From assembly GCF_001552175.1 (NCBI RefSeq), contig NZ_BCQR01000029.1, positions 23,021-87,020 on the forward strand: a DNA stretch of 64,000 bases. The letters run 5' to 3'. This DNA comes from Actinomadura kijaniata NBRC 14229. GTDB taxonomy: Bacteria > Actinomycetota > Actinomycetes > Streptosporangiales > Streptosporangiaceae. The translations under genes were made by a program, and so were the position numbers. Under the pieces are notes generated by a model. That model was not told where the DNA came from, ran no database searches, and saw only the letters and a program-made list of their open reading frames with translations. This document shows positions 38,350-47,866 of this stretch, one piece after another (within the stretch, counting starts at the first letter, position 1; the number at the start of each line of letters is the position of its first letter).

Positions 38350-39422
38350 TCAGGAGTCGTCCCAGCGGAACATTCGCGCCGCCACGACCGCCCCCACCGC
38401 CGCGATCCCGAGCAGGGTCACCAGCTGCGGCACGGCGCTCCCGGCGCCCAGGCCGCGACCCATCACGTTCAGCATTCCCTCGTTCAGGTAACCCAGGGGG
38501 AAGACATGGGAAAGAGTTCGCATCCATCCCGGAGCCCCGTCCAACGGGAAGAACGACCCGCCCAGGAACGCCATCGGCAGCACCACCAGCTGGGTCACCG
38601 TCTGCGCGGACTCCTGCGTCCGGCCCACGCCCCGATGACCATGCCGATCGCCAGGAACGCCAGCACACCCGCCACAACCAGCGGAACCGCCATCCACCAC
38701 GCCCCCTGCAGCCGCAACCCGAAGAACGGCAGCGACGCCACCCCCAGGAACACCGCCAGTTGCAGCAGCGCCACGGCCACGCTCACGACCACCCGCGCCC
38801 CGAACAACGTCCAGACCGGCGCCGGGGACAACCGCAGCCGCCGCAGCAGACCCCGCGTCCGCCACGTCACCAGCGTCTGCGACGCCCCGAACACACCCGC
38901 CGACGCCAGCGCCCACCCCAGCAGGCTCGGCGTGAAGAACTGCACGGCGCCCAGCGACTCGTCCTCCACCCGCTGGGACCGCAGCGAGAACCGGGGCTCC
39001 CTCCCCGACGCGGCGACGTCGGCACTCTGCACGATCGAGCCCAGCAGGCCCCGCACCGTCCCCGCCTTCACCGGATCGGCCACCGAGTAGTGCGCCACCA
39101 GCACGTCCCCGTGCTGCTCCACCACCGCGTCCGCGTCCCCCTCGGCGACCTTCCTCAGCGCCGCCGCCCGGTCACCGCCACGCTCGACCGCCAGGGTGTC
39201 GGTCAACGCCCGCCCGGCCCGCCCGACCGCCTGCTCCAGCACCGGCGCCGCCCCCACCTGGACGACCCTGACCTTCGGCGTCGACTGGTGCCCGAACACC
39301 CCCGCGAACACCACCAGGAACAACAGCGGGAACAGCACCGTGAAGAACAACGCCCCCCGATCCCGCACGAACCCCGCGAACAACGCCCACGAAAGACTCC
39401 TCAGACCACCCACCCCGTTCAC
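38350..39422 (-). pseudogene. ABC-2 type transporter permease, frameshifted
   Basis: Two overlapping reading frames together make one permease of about 355 residues. The first, from GTG 39422, reads FVRDRGALFFTVLFPLLFLV, a long extracytoplasmic domain, four helices, and ends wrongly as IGAWAGRRSPRRR at 38595. The continuation is in another frame: GRTQESAQTVTQLVVLPMAF, FFPLDGAPGWMRTLSHVFPL, ending RMFRWDDS at 38350. The break is at about 38615-38630. The start GTG overlaps the stop of the ATPase gene by four bases, as in a working exporter operon. It is either a true inactivating indel or a sequencing error in a GC run. Confidence 0.8.
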
Positions 39423-40321
39423 GCCCGGTACTCCCGTCCGGTCAGCTCCAGGAACACGTCCTCCAACGTCGCGCCACGGATCCCCACACCCGCCAGCGCG
39501 CCCCGCGCCGCCAGCGCCGCCACCACCGCCGACGGATCCCGCGTCTGGACGGTCAGCGAGACGCCGTCGTCCTCCGCCCCGTCCACACCCGGCAGCGACA
39601 ACGCCTCCGACGCCGTGAGCACCCCCGCCGCCACGCTGACCCGCGCCGGCGCGTCCAACCCCCGCACCAGCGCCGCCGGAGGACCCAGCTCCAGCACCCG
39701 ACCCGCGTCCACGATCGCGACCCGGTCGCACAGGACCTCCGCCTCGTCCATGGAATGCGTGGTCAGCACGATCGTCCGACCCCCGGTGTTGATCGCCCGC
39801 AGCACGTCCCACAGGTTCCGCCGCGCCTGCGGATCCAGCGCCGCCGTCGGCTCGTCCAGGAACACCACCTCCGGGTCGTGCACCAGCGCACACGCGATCG
39901 ACAACCGCTGCGCCTGCCCGCCCGACAGGGCCTCCACGCGCGTGTCGGCCTTCCCCGCCAGACCCACCGACTCCAACATCTCGTCCGCGCGCCGCCCCGG
40001 CACCCCGTACAACGACCCGAACGTCCGCAACTGCTCACGCGCCGTCAACCGCTCGAAGAACGACGACGCCTGCAACTGCACCCCGATCCGGGGCAGCAAC
40101 CGAGGATCACGCGGCCACGGCGCCAGCCCCAGGACCGACACCTCGCCCCCGTCAGCCCGCCGCAACCCCTCGATGATCTCCAGGGTCGTCGTCTTGCCCG
40201 CCCCGTTCGGCCCCAGGATCCCGAAGAACTCACCCGCGGCCACGTCGAACGAGATACCGTCCACCGCGTTCACACCGCCGTACCTCTTGCGCAGACCGCG
40301 CACACTGATGGTGTATGCCAT
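39419..40321 (-). CDS. ABC transporter ATP-binding protein (exporter type)
   Basis: A 300-residue ATPase with Walker A GPNGAGKTT (K43), Q-loop region, signature LSGGQAQRLS, Walker B VVFLDEPTAALDP and the switch H in LTTHSMDEAEVL. The C-terminal extension (residues about 215-300, ending LEDVFLELTGREYRA) is typical of DrrA/NodI-type exporters that move drugs or lipids. ATG at 40321 begins MAYTISVRGLRKRYGG. It is divergent from parE and translationally coupled to the frameshifted permease. Confidence 0.93.
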   Translation of the reverse strand: MAYTISVRGLRKRYGGVNAVDGISFDVAAGEFFGILGPNGAGKTTTLEIIEGLRRADGGEVSVLGLAPWPRDPRLLPRIGVQLQASSFFERLTAREQLRTFGSLYGVPGRRADEMLESVGLAGKADTRVEALSGGQAQRLSIACALVHDPEVVFLDEPTAALDPQARRNLWDVLRAINTGGRTIVLTTHSMDEAEVLCDRVAIVDAGRVLELGPPAALVRGLDAPARVSVAAGVLTASEALSLPGVDGAEDDGVSLTVQTRDPSAVVAALAARGALAGVGIRGATLEDVFLELTGREYRA

Positions 40322-40495
40322 GATCTGGACACTAGGAACACGGACCGCGCCGAACACCCGCCCACGGGTGGAGACCGCGGAATCCACCCACCGAACGACC
40401 CGCCGCCCTCCCACGGGCGGCGAGCCTTGTGAAGGACTGTCAGTGCCCGGAGGTAACCTCTTGGCCGACGTCCGACCCCCGAGGAGCACACGCAG

Positions 40496-42586
40496 TTGAC
40501 CGCCACCGCAGCTGAACCGACGACCGACGACCAGCAGGGCTACAGCGCCCGGCACCTCTCGGTGCTCGAAGGCCTGGAGGCCGTGCGCAAGCGTCCCGGC
40601 ATGTACATCGGCTCGACCGACAGCCGCGGACTCGCCCACTGCCTGTGGGAGATCGTCGACAACTGCGTCGACGAAGCCCTGGCCGGATACTGCACCCACA
40701 TCAGCGTCATCATGCGCGCCGACGGCTCCTTCGAAGTCGGCGACAACGGCCGCGGCATCCCCGTCGACATCGAACCCAAGACCGGCCTCCCCGGCGTCGA
40801 ACTCGTCATGACCCGCCTGCACGCCGGCGGCAAGTTCGGCGGCGTCTCCTACACCGCCTCCGGCGGCCTCCACGGCGTCGGCGCCTCCGTCGTCAACGCC
40901 CTCTCCGCCCGCCTCGACGTCGAGGTCGACCGCGACGGCTCCACCCACGCCATCAGCTTCAAACGCGGCCTCCCCGGCGAGTTCGCCGACGACGGCCGCC
41001 CCAACGCCCGCTTCAAGAAGAAGTCCGGCCTGCGCGCCATCCGCAAGGTCGCCCGCCGCACCACCGGCACCCGCGTGCGCTTCTGGCCCGACATGCAGAT
41101 CTTCCTCCAGGGCGCCACCATCGAACGCGACCTGGTCATGGACCGCATGCGCCAGACCGCGTTCCTCATCCCCGGCCTCACCATCGACGTCCGCGACGAA
41201 CGCGGCGACGAGATCGTCGAAGAGACCTTCCACTTCGAAGGCGGCATCAGCGAGTTCTGCTCCTACCTCGCCAAGGACGCCCCCATCATCGACGTCCTCC
41301 GCCTCCAGGGCCGCGGCCACTTCACCGAGACCGTCCCCGTCCTCGACGAACAAGGCCACCTCATCCCCACCGACGTCGAACGCGACCTCGAAGTCGACGT
41401 CGCCCTGCGCTGGGGCACCGGCTACGACACCATCACCAAATCGTTCGTCAACGTCATCGCCACCCCCAAGGGCGGCACCCACGTCCGCGGCCTCGACCGC
41501 GCCCTCATCCGCGTCATCAACGAACAGCTCCGCGCCACCAAACTCCTCAAGAACGGCGACGAGGACGTCATCAAGGACGACATCCTCGAAGGCCTCACCG
41601 CCGTCGTCACCGTCCGCCTCCCCGAACCGCAGTTCGAAGGCCAGACCAAGGAGATCCTCGGCACCTCGGCCGCCACCCGCATCGTCTCCCGCGTCGTCGG
41701 CGACGAACTGAAGGCCATCTTCGAGAACCCCTCCCGCGGCCAGAAACAGCAACTCCGCACCGTCCTCGAAAAGATCGTCAGCGCCGCCAAGACCCGCATC
41801 GCGGCCCGCACCCAGCGCGACAACCAGCGCCGCAAGAACGCCCTGGAGAACTCGGCGCTCCCGGCGAAACTGGTGGACTGCCGCACCACCGACGACCGCA
41901 GCGAACTGTTCATCGTCGAGGGCGACTCGGCCCTGGGCACCGCGAAGCTGGCCCGCAACTCCGAGTTCCAGGCCCTGCTGCCCATCCGCGGCAAGATCCT
42001 GAACGTCCAGAAGGCGTCGGTCGCGGACATGCTGAAGAACGCCGAGTGCGCCGCGATCATCCAGGTCATCGGAGCCGGGTCAGGTCGGACATTTGACATT
42101 GATGCGGCAAGGTATGGCAAAGCAGTCATTTTGGCCGACGCTGACGTTGATGGCGCACACATCAGATGTCTGCTTTTGACCCTCTTTTACCGCTATATGC
42201 GGCCAATGCTTGAGGCGGGACGCGTGTACTCCGCGGTCCCGCCCCTGCACCGGATCGAGCTGGTCAAGCCGAAGAAGGGGCAGGACAAGTACATCTACAC
42301 CTACAGCGACGCCGAGCTCCGCAAGAAGCTCGTCGAGCTGGAGCGCAAGAGCCAGCGCTGGAAGGAGCCCATCCAGCGCTACAAGGGCCTGGGTGAGATG
42401 GACGCCGACCAGCTCGCCGAGACGACGCTGGACCCGCGCTACCGCATGCTGCGCCGCATCCGCGTCGAGGACGCCGAGGAGGCGGCCAAGGTGTTCGACC
42501 TGCTGATGGGCAGCGAGGTCGCCCCGCGGCGCCAGTTCATCATCGCCGGAGCGAGCGAGCTGGACGTGGAGCGCATCGACACCTGA
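40496..42586 (+). CDS. parE: DNA topoisomerase IV subunit B / GyrB-type ATPase subunit
   Basis: A 696-residue type IIA topoisomerase ATPase subunit. The GHKL ATP site is seen at E52 and N55 (WEIVDNCVDEALAG) with GRGIPVD and GGLHGVGASVVNALS. The TOPRIM domain has E475 in FIVEGDSALG and D548-x-D-x-D in DADVDGAHI. The C-terminal LGEMDADQL is present. A gene in this position near hrdB is the ParE-type member in actinomycetes, so topoisomerase IV is preferred over gyrase. TTG at 40496 has GAGGAG nine bases upstream. Bases 42080-42223, which encode the TOPRIM metal site, use unusually A/T-ending codons. Confidence 0.93.
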   Translation: MTATAAEPTTDDQQGYSARHLSVLEGLEAVRKRPGMYIGSTDSRGLAHCLWEIVDNCVDEALAGYCTHISVIMRADGSFEVGDNGRGIPVDIEPKTGLPGVELVMTRLHAGGKFGGVSYTASGGLHGVGASVVNALSARLDVEVDRDGSTHAISFKRGLPGEFADDGRPNARFKKKSGLRAIRKVARRTTGTRVRFWPDMQIFLQGATIERDLVMDRMRQTAFLIPGLTIDVRDERGDEIVEETFHFEGGISEFCSYLAKDAPIIDVLRLQGRGHFTETVPVLDEQGHLIPTDVERDLEVDVALRWGTGYDTITKSFVNVIATPKGGTHVRGLDRALIRVINEQLRATKLLKNGDEDVIKDDILEGLTAVVTVRLPEPQFEGQTKEILGTSAATRIVSRVVGDELKAIFENPSRGQKQQLRTVLEKIVSAAKTRIAARTQRDNQRRKNALENSALPAKLVDCRTTDDRSELFIVEGDSALGTAKLARNSEFQALLPIRGKILNVQKASVADMLKNAECAAIIQVIGAGSGRTFDIDAARYGKAVILADADVDGAHIRCLLLTLFYRYMRPMLEAGRVYSAVPPLHRIELVKPKKGQDKYIYTYSDAELRKKLVELERKSQRWKEPIQRYKGLGEMDADQLAETTLDPRYRMLRRIRVEDAEEAAKVFDLLMGSEVAPRRQFIIAGASELDVERIDT

Positions 42587-42608
42587 CGTCCACCGGCGGA
42601 CGGTTTCC

Positions 42609-42648
42609 GGGGTGTTCCGGGGGAGTGGGAACTCGCCCGGAGCACCCC
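42609..42648 (+). terminator. Hairpin terminator after parE
   Basis: GGGGTGTTCCGGG (42609-42621) pairs with CCCGGAGCACCCC (42636-42648), with one G-T pair, 22 bases after the parE stop. Confidence 0.7.
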
Positions 42649-42742
42649 GTTCGGGTTTGAAGGCCCCCGCCTGGACCGGCCGGAACGGCAGCCTTGCCGG
42701 ACCTCCTGTCCAAGGCTCGAACGTCGCAGGAACGGAGCGGTC

Positions 42743-43438
42743 ATGAGCGGCCTGACGGTCACTGAACGGCTACTGGAAAAGGCGCTTCTCGAACTCCGGG
42801 AAGCCTCCGGTGCGGAGGACCTCGAATGGCGGCGAGGCGACGTCCATGTGGAGCATGAGGACATCGAAGCGGAAGTCGCCGCCCTGTCCGAGGCGGCCGG
42901 CACCGTCCTTGACCCGAGGTTCAAGGAGGGGCTCTGCCGTTTCGATGAGATCTCGGCCTGCTGGTCCCTGGACTCTCCGAGGGAGCTCGGCGGCGAGTTC
43001 AGCGTGGTGAACCTCCACCAGGCCCTCGCCGAGAAGGCGCACGGCCATCCCCTTGAGGAGACGCTGACGCCGGACGAGCGGCAGCGGTGGTCGGAGCTGC
43101 GCCCGTTCGACGGCCACCCCGTGACGGGGACGGGGGAGTGGGTGGCCCTGCGCGTTAGCCCGGACGAGCCCATGCCCGAGCTCTGGTACTACCATCCCGA
43201 AATCGCGCCCTACAAGGGGCTCAGGATGGACATCGACTACTGCGGGTACCTCCGGAATCTGGCGATCACCAAAGGGGTCTACGGCTGGCAGAAACTGTTC
43301 TGCGACATCACTTCACTCGATGAGGACGACAGGGAGTACTTCCGAGCCGACATGGCGGAAATGCTCGAACTCTTCCCCGTGCTGTTCCCCGACCACGACT
43401 ACGAGCCTCTGCGGCGACGCCTGGCCGAACGAAGCTGA
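42743..43438 (+). CDS. Hypothetical protein, possibly SMI1/KNR4-like
   Basis: A 231-residue acidic soluble protein. The first 40 residues are helical and charged; the C-terminal half contains PELWYYHPEIAPYKGLRMDI, NLAITKGVYGWQKLFCDITS and LFPDHDYEPLRRRLAE. This layout resembles uncharacterised SMI1/KNR4-like actinobacterial proteins, a superfamily with many immunity proteins, but the match is weak. ATG at 42743 has AGGAACGGAG upstream. It has its own transcript, between the parE terminator and a convergent gene 16 bases away. Confidence 0.7.
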   Translation: MSGLTVTERLLEKALLELREASGAEDLEWRRGDVHVEHEDIEAEVAALSEAAGTVLDPRFKEGLCRFDEISACWSLDSPRELGGEFSVVNLHQALAEKAHGHPLEETLTPDERQRWSELRPFDGHPVTGTGEWVALRVSPDEPMPELWYYHPEIAPYKGLRMDIDYCGYLRNLAITKGVYGWQKLFCDITSLDEDDREYFRADMAEMLELFPVLFPDHDYEPLRRRLAERS

Positions 43439-43454
43439 GACCCGGCAGGCCCGG

Positions 43455-44585
43455 TCACCAGTCGCGGACTTGCTCCACGCCTGCGAGGAGGCTTTCCCTC
43501 GCCCAGGTCAGATCCTGGGCGAGGGTGGTTTCGGCCTGGTTCACCAGGTGGTCCAGGGCGGTGAAGAGTTCCTCGCGTTCGACGGTCTCGATGAAGCCGG
43601 TGCGGCGGTCGAGGGCGTTGAACGCCTCGCCGTACTCGCGGCCGATCTCGACCAGGCGTTGCGGGTCGTCGGTGGTGAGGGCTTCCAGGACCGCTCGCCG
43701 GGTCTTCCTGTACTGGGCGACGGCCTTGGTGTAGCGGGTGCGGCCGATGTGTTCGCGGCCGTCCCAGTCGCGGAGGGGGTTGTCGCGGTTCTCGGCGACC
43801 CATTCGGGTTTGCGGGCGCGGCGGATGTCGACGTGGACGCCGTGGGGGATCTGGGGTTTCCAGGTCGTGCGCATCGCGGTGGCGTATTCGGTGGGGATGC
43901 CGCTCAGGAGCAGTGATTCCAGGGCGGGGACGCGTTCGGGGAGCAGGCGGTCGTGTCGGGTCATCCCGAACAGGTTCACGATGTGGAGTCGCTGGAGGGA
44001 CGGGAGTTCGTTGAGGCGTTCGGCGGCGGTCAGGAGGCCGAGGTCGCCGTGCAGGGACAGGTCGGTGAGGTGGGGGTGGTGCTCGACCAGGAGGCCGCAG
44101 TCGAGCGTGGTGATCTGCCGGACGGTCAGGTCCGTGATCTCGGGAGCGTGGTCGAGTTCGGCGGCGGTGCGGGTGGCCTTCCAGGGTTGTGGCAGGTCCC
44201 CGTGGTCGCCGGTGTCCCAGTGCCGTTGGCGGGCGAGCTGGTCGTCGACGCCCCAGCCGTGGGAGTAGGCGTTCGGTGGCTGGTCGCGGAGGAGGGGCAG
44301 GGTGCCGATGACCTTGAAGCCGCGGGGGAGGACCCACTCGTAGTGGCAGTGTTCGACGCCGCCGTTCCAGGCGTGGTGGGTCAGGACGAGGGGGGTGACG
44401 TCGCCGAGGTCGGTGACGGTGGCGGGTTCGGGGCCGGTCCAGTCCAGCGTGAGGACGGCGGCGGTCTCGTTGTCGGGGTCGAGGTGGGTGACCTGTGCGG
44501 CGACCCAGGTGTTGAGGGTGGGTGAGTGCCTGGTGACGATGTCGCCGGGGGCGATCGGTCGTGGGGGGACGCGCTGGCGGGGCAT
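43455..44585 (-). CDS. Leucine-rich-repeat-like protein of unknown function
   Basis: About 376 residues. The middle part is a short run of leucine-rich units (LTDLSLHGDLGLLTAAERLN, then LPSLQRLHIVNLFGM and VPALESLLLSGIP). The N-terminal part (PGDIVTRHSPTLNTWVAAQV and WVLPRGFKVIGTLPLL) looks beta-rich, and the C-terminal 120 residues are helical with many Arg, Glu and Asp. No signal peptide. ATG at 44585 begins the conserved region (ATG at 44597 is also possible); no ribosome site is seen. Divergent from the FAD oxidase, separated by about 60 bases. Confidence 0.65.
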   Translation of the reverse strand: MPRQRVPPRPIAPGDIVTRHSPTLNTWVAAQVTHLDPDNETAAVLTLDWTGPEPATVTDLGDVTPLVLTHHAWNGGVEHCHYEWVLPRGFKVIGTLPLLRDQPPNAYSHGWGVDDQLARQRHWDTGDHGDLPQPWKATRTAAELDHAPEITDLTVRQITTLDCGLLVEHHPHLTDLSLHGDLGLLTAAERLNELPSLQRLHIVNLFGMTRHDRLLPERVPALESLLLSGIPTEYATAMRTTWKPQIPHGVHVDIRRARKPEWVAENRDNPLRDWDGREHIGRTRYTKAVAQYRKTRRAVLEALTTDDPQRLVEIGREYGEAFNALDRRTGFIETVEREELFTALDHLVNQAETTLAQDLTWARESLLAGVEQVRDW

Positions 44586-44646
44586 GCCGCTGATCATAGG
44601 TGCGGGCACTGACGGGGCTTCGGGAGCGGTTGTTACGGTGCTGGGC

Positions 44647-46008
44647 GTGCGGTTTCTTGATGCTCTGGCAGGGGTTCTGCCGTCGGATGTGATCGTCCGG
44701 GATGCCGATGTCGTGGCCGCCCATGCCCGTGACCAGGCGGCGTGGGCGCCGGAGGGGACGGCGTTGGCGCTGGTCAGGGCGCGCAGTGCCGAGCAGGTGC
44801 GGGACGTGGTCGCGCTGTGCGCCGAGTACGGGGTGCCGGTGGTGCCGCGTGGGGCCGGGACGGGGCTGTCCGGTGGGGCCAACGCCGTGGACGGCTGTGT
44901 GCTGCTGGCCCTGGACGGCATGGACCGCGTGCTGGAGATCGACGCGGCCGAGCAGATCGCGGTGGTGCAGCCGGGTGTCGTCAACGATCGGCTGCGGGAG
45001 GCCGTGGCCGAGCACGGGTTGTGGTATCCGCCGGACCCGGCCAGTTCTCCGTGGTCGACGATCGGGGGGAACGCGGCGACCAACGCGGGCGGGGTCTGCT
45101 GCGTCAAGTACGGCGTGACCGGGGATTACGTGCTGGGTCTTCAGGTCGTCACCGGTACCGGCAGGCTGGTGCGGGTGGGGCGGCGGACCCGTAAGGGCGT
45201 GGCCGGGTACGACCTGGCGGGGTTGTTCGTGGGGTCGGAGGGCACTCTCGGGGTGATCACCGAGGTCACCGTGCGGTTGCTGCCGCTGCCGAAGGGGGCG
45301 CCCCGGACGGTGGTGGGGGCGTTCGGTTCGCTGGTCGCGGCGGGGGAGGCCGTCGCGGCGGTGGCCGCGTCGGGGATCGCGCCGTCGGCGTTGGAGCTGG
45401 TCGACCGGTACTGCCTGCGCGCGGTCGACGACTGGAAGAACATGGGCCTGGCCGATCTGGGCGATGTGCTGCTGCTGGGGCGGGTCGACTCCGGTGACGA
45501 GGGTGAGGCGGCGCTGCTGCAACGCTGCTTCGACGAGGCCGGGGCCGGGTGGAGCACCCGGTCGACCGACGCCGAGGAGGCCGAGGCGCTGTTCGCGGCG
45601 CGGCGGCTGGCGTATCCGGCGTTGGAACGGCTCGGGCCCGTGCTGACCGAGGACGTGTGCGTGCCGCGGGGCCTGGTGCCCCGGATGCTGGGGCGGATCG
45701 AGGAGCACGCCCGGATCCACGGGGTGCACATCGCCAACATCGCGCACGCCGGGGACGGGAACCTGCATCCGCTGATCGTGGTGCCCGCCGGGGACGAGGC
45801 GGCGCGGGCGCGGGCGCAGGCGGCGTTCGAGGCGATCCTGGACGACGCGATCGCGTTGGGCGGGACCGTGACCGGTGAGCACGGGGTCGGGCTGCTGAAG
45901 CGGCGCGGCATGCGCGCCGAGGTCGGCGAGGACGTGCTGGAGCTGCACCGCGCGGTGAAGGCCGCGCTGGACCCGGCCGGGATCCTCAACCCCGGGAAGG
46001 TCATCTGA
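44647..46008 (+). CDS. FAD-binding oxidase (GlcD / D-2-hydroxyacid dehydrogenase type)
   Basis: A 453-residue flavoprotein of the VAO fold. The FAD-binding PP-loop is PRGAGTGLSGGANA, followed by WSTIGGNAATNAGG and VGSEGTLGVITEVTVRLLP. The C-terminal domain has NIAHAGDGNLHPLIV and GTVTGEHGVGLLKR, the motifs of glycolate oxidase subunit GlcD and D-lactate dehydrogenases. It oxidises a 2-hydroxyacid to a 2-oxoacid. No glcE/glcF lies here. GTG at 44647 lies 7-8 bases after a TACGGT -10-like element, so the mRNA may be almost leaderless. Confidence 0.92.
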   Translation: MRFLDALAGVLPSDVIVRDADVVAAHARDQAAWAPEGTALALVRARSAEQVRDVVALCAEYGVPVVPRGAGTGLSGGANAVDGCVLLALDGMDRVLEIDAAEQIAVVQPGVVNDRLREAVAEHGLWYPPDPASSPWSTIGGNAATNAGGVCCVKYGVTGDYVLGLQVVTGTGRLVRVGRRTRKGVAGYDLAGLFVGSEGTLGVITEVTVRLLPLPKGAPRTVVGAFGSLVAAGEAVAAVAASGIAPSALELVDRYCLRAVDDWKNMGLADLGDVLLLGRVDSGDEGEAALLQRCFDEAGAGWSTRSTDAEEAEALFAARRLAYPALERLGPVLTEDVCVPRGLVPRMLGRIEEHARIHGVHIANIAHAGDGNLHPLIVVPAGDEAARARAQAAFEAILDDAIALGGTVTGEHGVGLLKRRGMRAEVGEDVLELHRAVKAALDPAGILNPGKVI

Positions 46009-46081
46009 GCGCCACGGTTCGGTAAAACCTCGCATTTCGGGGTATCTGGGGCGGCACGCCGGGGTCGGAGAGCGGGGTGCC

Positions 46082-47452
46082 ATGTCGGAGGGACCGGAGG
46101 AACGGGTCGATCCGCGCCGGCTGGAGGGCGGGCTGCGGCGCGTCGTCGGGCGCCGGACGCTGCTGCTGTTCGTGATCGGGGACATCCTCGGCGCGGGCAT
46201 CTACGCGCTGGTCGGGAAGGTGTCGGGCGAGGTCGGCGGGGCGGTGTGGCTGCCGTTCCTGGTCGCGTTCGTGCTGGCGGCGCTGACGGCGACCGCGTAC
46301 GCGGAGCTGGTCGGCAAGTATCCGCAGGCGGCGGGCGCGGCGCTGTACGTGAACCGGGCGTTCGGGGTGCCGTTCGTGACGTTCGTCGTGGCGTTCGCGG
46401 TGATGATGAGCGGGGTCACCTCGGCGAGCGCGGCGGCGCGCGCGTTCGGCGGCGACTACCTGGCCGAGTTCGTGTCGCTGCCGACGCTGGTGGGCGCCCT
46501 GGCGTTCCTGGCGGTCGTGACGCTGGTGAACCTGGTCGGGATCTCCGAGTCGGTCAAGGTGAACGTGGCGCTGACGCTGGTGGAGGCGTCGGGGCTGCTG
46601 GTCATCATCGTGATCGGGGTGTTCGCGCTGGTCGGCGGGGACGGGGAGCCGAGCCGGGCGCTGGAGTTCCATCCGGGGGGCGGGGCGTTCCTGGGGGTGC
46701 TCGGCGGGACGGCGCTGGCGTTCTACGCGCTGCTGGGGTTCGAGGACTCGGTGAACCTGGCGGAGGAGGCCAGGGATCCCGAGCGCGACTTCCCGGTCGC
46801 GCTGTTCGGCGGCCTGGCGGTCGCGGTGGTGATCTACGGGGCGGTGGCGTTCACCGCGACGATGCTGGTGGACGCCAGGACGTTGCGGAGCTCGACGGGG
46901 CCGCTGCTGGAGGTCGTGAAGGTGGCGGGGCTGGACTTCCCGCCGAAGCTGTTCGCGCTGATCGCGCTGCTGGCGGTCGGGAACACCGCCCTGATCAACA
47001 TGATCATGGCGTCGCGGCTGGTGTACGGCATGGCGCGGGAGCGGATCGTGCCGCCGCCGCTGGGCGCGGTCCATCCGACGCGGCGCACGCCGTGGGTGGC
47101 GATCGCGTTCACCGTGGCGCTGGCGGTGGCGCTGGTCGCCACCGGGGACGTCGGCGGGCTGGCCGACACGACGGTGCTGCTGCTGTTGTGCGTGTTCGCG
47201 CTCGTCAACGTCTGCGTGCTGGTGCTGCGGCGCGAGCGCGTGGAGCACCGGCACTTCCGGGCGCCGACGTGGATGCCGGTGCTGGGCGCGGCGAGCTGCC
47301 TGTTCCTGACGCTGCCGATCACCGGCCGGGACGGCGAGGTGTACCTGCGGGCGCTGGTGCTGCTCGCGATCGGGCTGGTGTTGTGGCTGGTCAACCGGGT
47401 GGTGCTGCGGCGGACGGCCCGCTCCGGCGCCACCCGCCCCGGCCCGGGCTGA
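46082..47452 (+). CDS. APC-family amino acid permease
   Basis: A 456-residue transporter with about twelve hydrophobic segments. The first helix has the APC unwound motif GDILGAGIYALVG; the fifth or sixth has GGTALAFYALLGFEDSVNLA followed by EEARDPERDFPVA, typical of APC permeases. The substrate is probably an amino acid or a related amine. ATG 46082 follows the FAD oxidase by 73 bases on the same strand; a substrate link between them is possible but unproved. Confidence 0.9.
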   Translation: MSEGPEERVDPRRLEGGLRRVVGRRTLLLFVIGDILGAGIYALVGKVSGEVGGAVWLPFLVAFVLAALTATAYAELVGKYPQAAGAALYVNRAFGVPFVTFVVAFAVMMSGVTSASAAARAFGGDYLAEFVSLPTLVGALAFLAVVTLVNLVGISESVKVNVALTLVEASGLLVIIVIGVFALVGGDGEPSRALEFHPGGGAFLGVLGGTALAFYALLGFEDSVNLAEEARDPERDFPVALFGGLAVAVVIYGAVAFTATMLVDARTLRSSTGPLLEVVKVAGLDFPPKLFALIALLAVGNTALINMIMASRLVYGMARERIVPPPLGAVHPTRRTPWVAIAFTVALAVALVATGDVGGLADTTVLLLLCVFALVNVCVLVLRRERVEHRHFRAPTWMPVLGAASCLFLTLPITGRDGEVYLRALVLLAIGLVLWLVNRVVLRRTARSGATRPGPG

Positions 47453-47549
47453 ACGCGGGGGTGTAGCTAGTGCCACCCCGGGTCGGAAAGCCGCGTTACC
47501 GACAGCGCACCCCCTCCACCGGCACCTTGGTGATCACAGTGGTCGGGCG

Positions 47550-47866
47550 GTGCGGGGAGCGGGCGTGGCGGGGTCGGTGCGGGAGTGGTGGGCGGCGGTC
47601 GAACGGGCGCTGGAGCCCTGGCTGACGCTGCCGCCGGTCGCCGTCGCGTCGACCGGATGGCGGATCGTGGCGACCGCGCTGACCGGCGGGGACGCGGTGA
47701 CGGCGTGGGGGCGGCACGACGCCGCCGCGCTGCTGGTGGCGGTGTTGTGGCTGCTGCCGTGGGGCGACCTGGCGCGGCGGGCCGTGCCGATGCTGGTGGA
47801 CTGGCACGCCGCGGGGCGCATGGTGAGCGCCCCGCGCCGCCGCCAGCACCGCCGTCGGGGCCGCCC
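47550..47866 (+). other. Gap with an unsupported hydrophobic frame
   Basis: The 414 bases between the APC permease and the secreted hydrolase hold one open plus-strand frame from ATG 47550. It encodes plausible text (VREWWAAVERALEPWLTLPP, then ALLVAVLWLLPWGDLARRAV) with a possible membrane helix, but it has no stop before it enters the antisense of the hydrolase gene, where it continues to 48335. There is no clear ribosome site. It may be a short gene lacking its end, a remnant, or chance. Confidence 0.3.

Noticed and set aside
43399..46200. Long minus-strand frame spanning the LRR-like gene and the FAD oxidase
   Set aside because: Proline/arginine-rich shadow translation; the two opposed genes each have recognisable domains.
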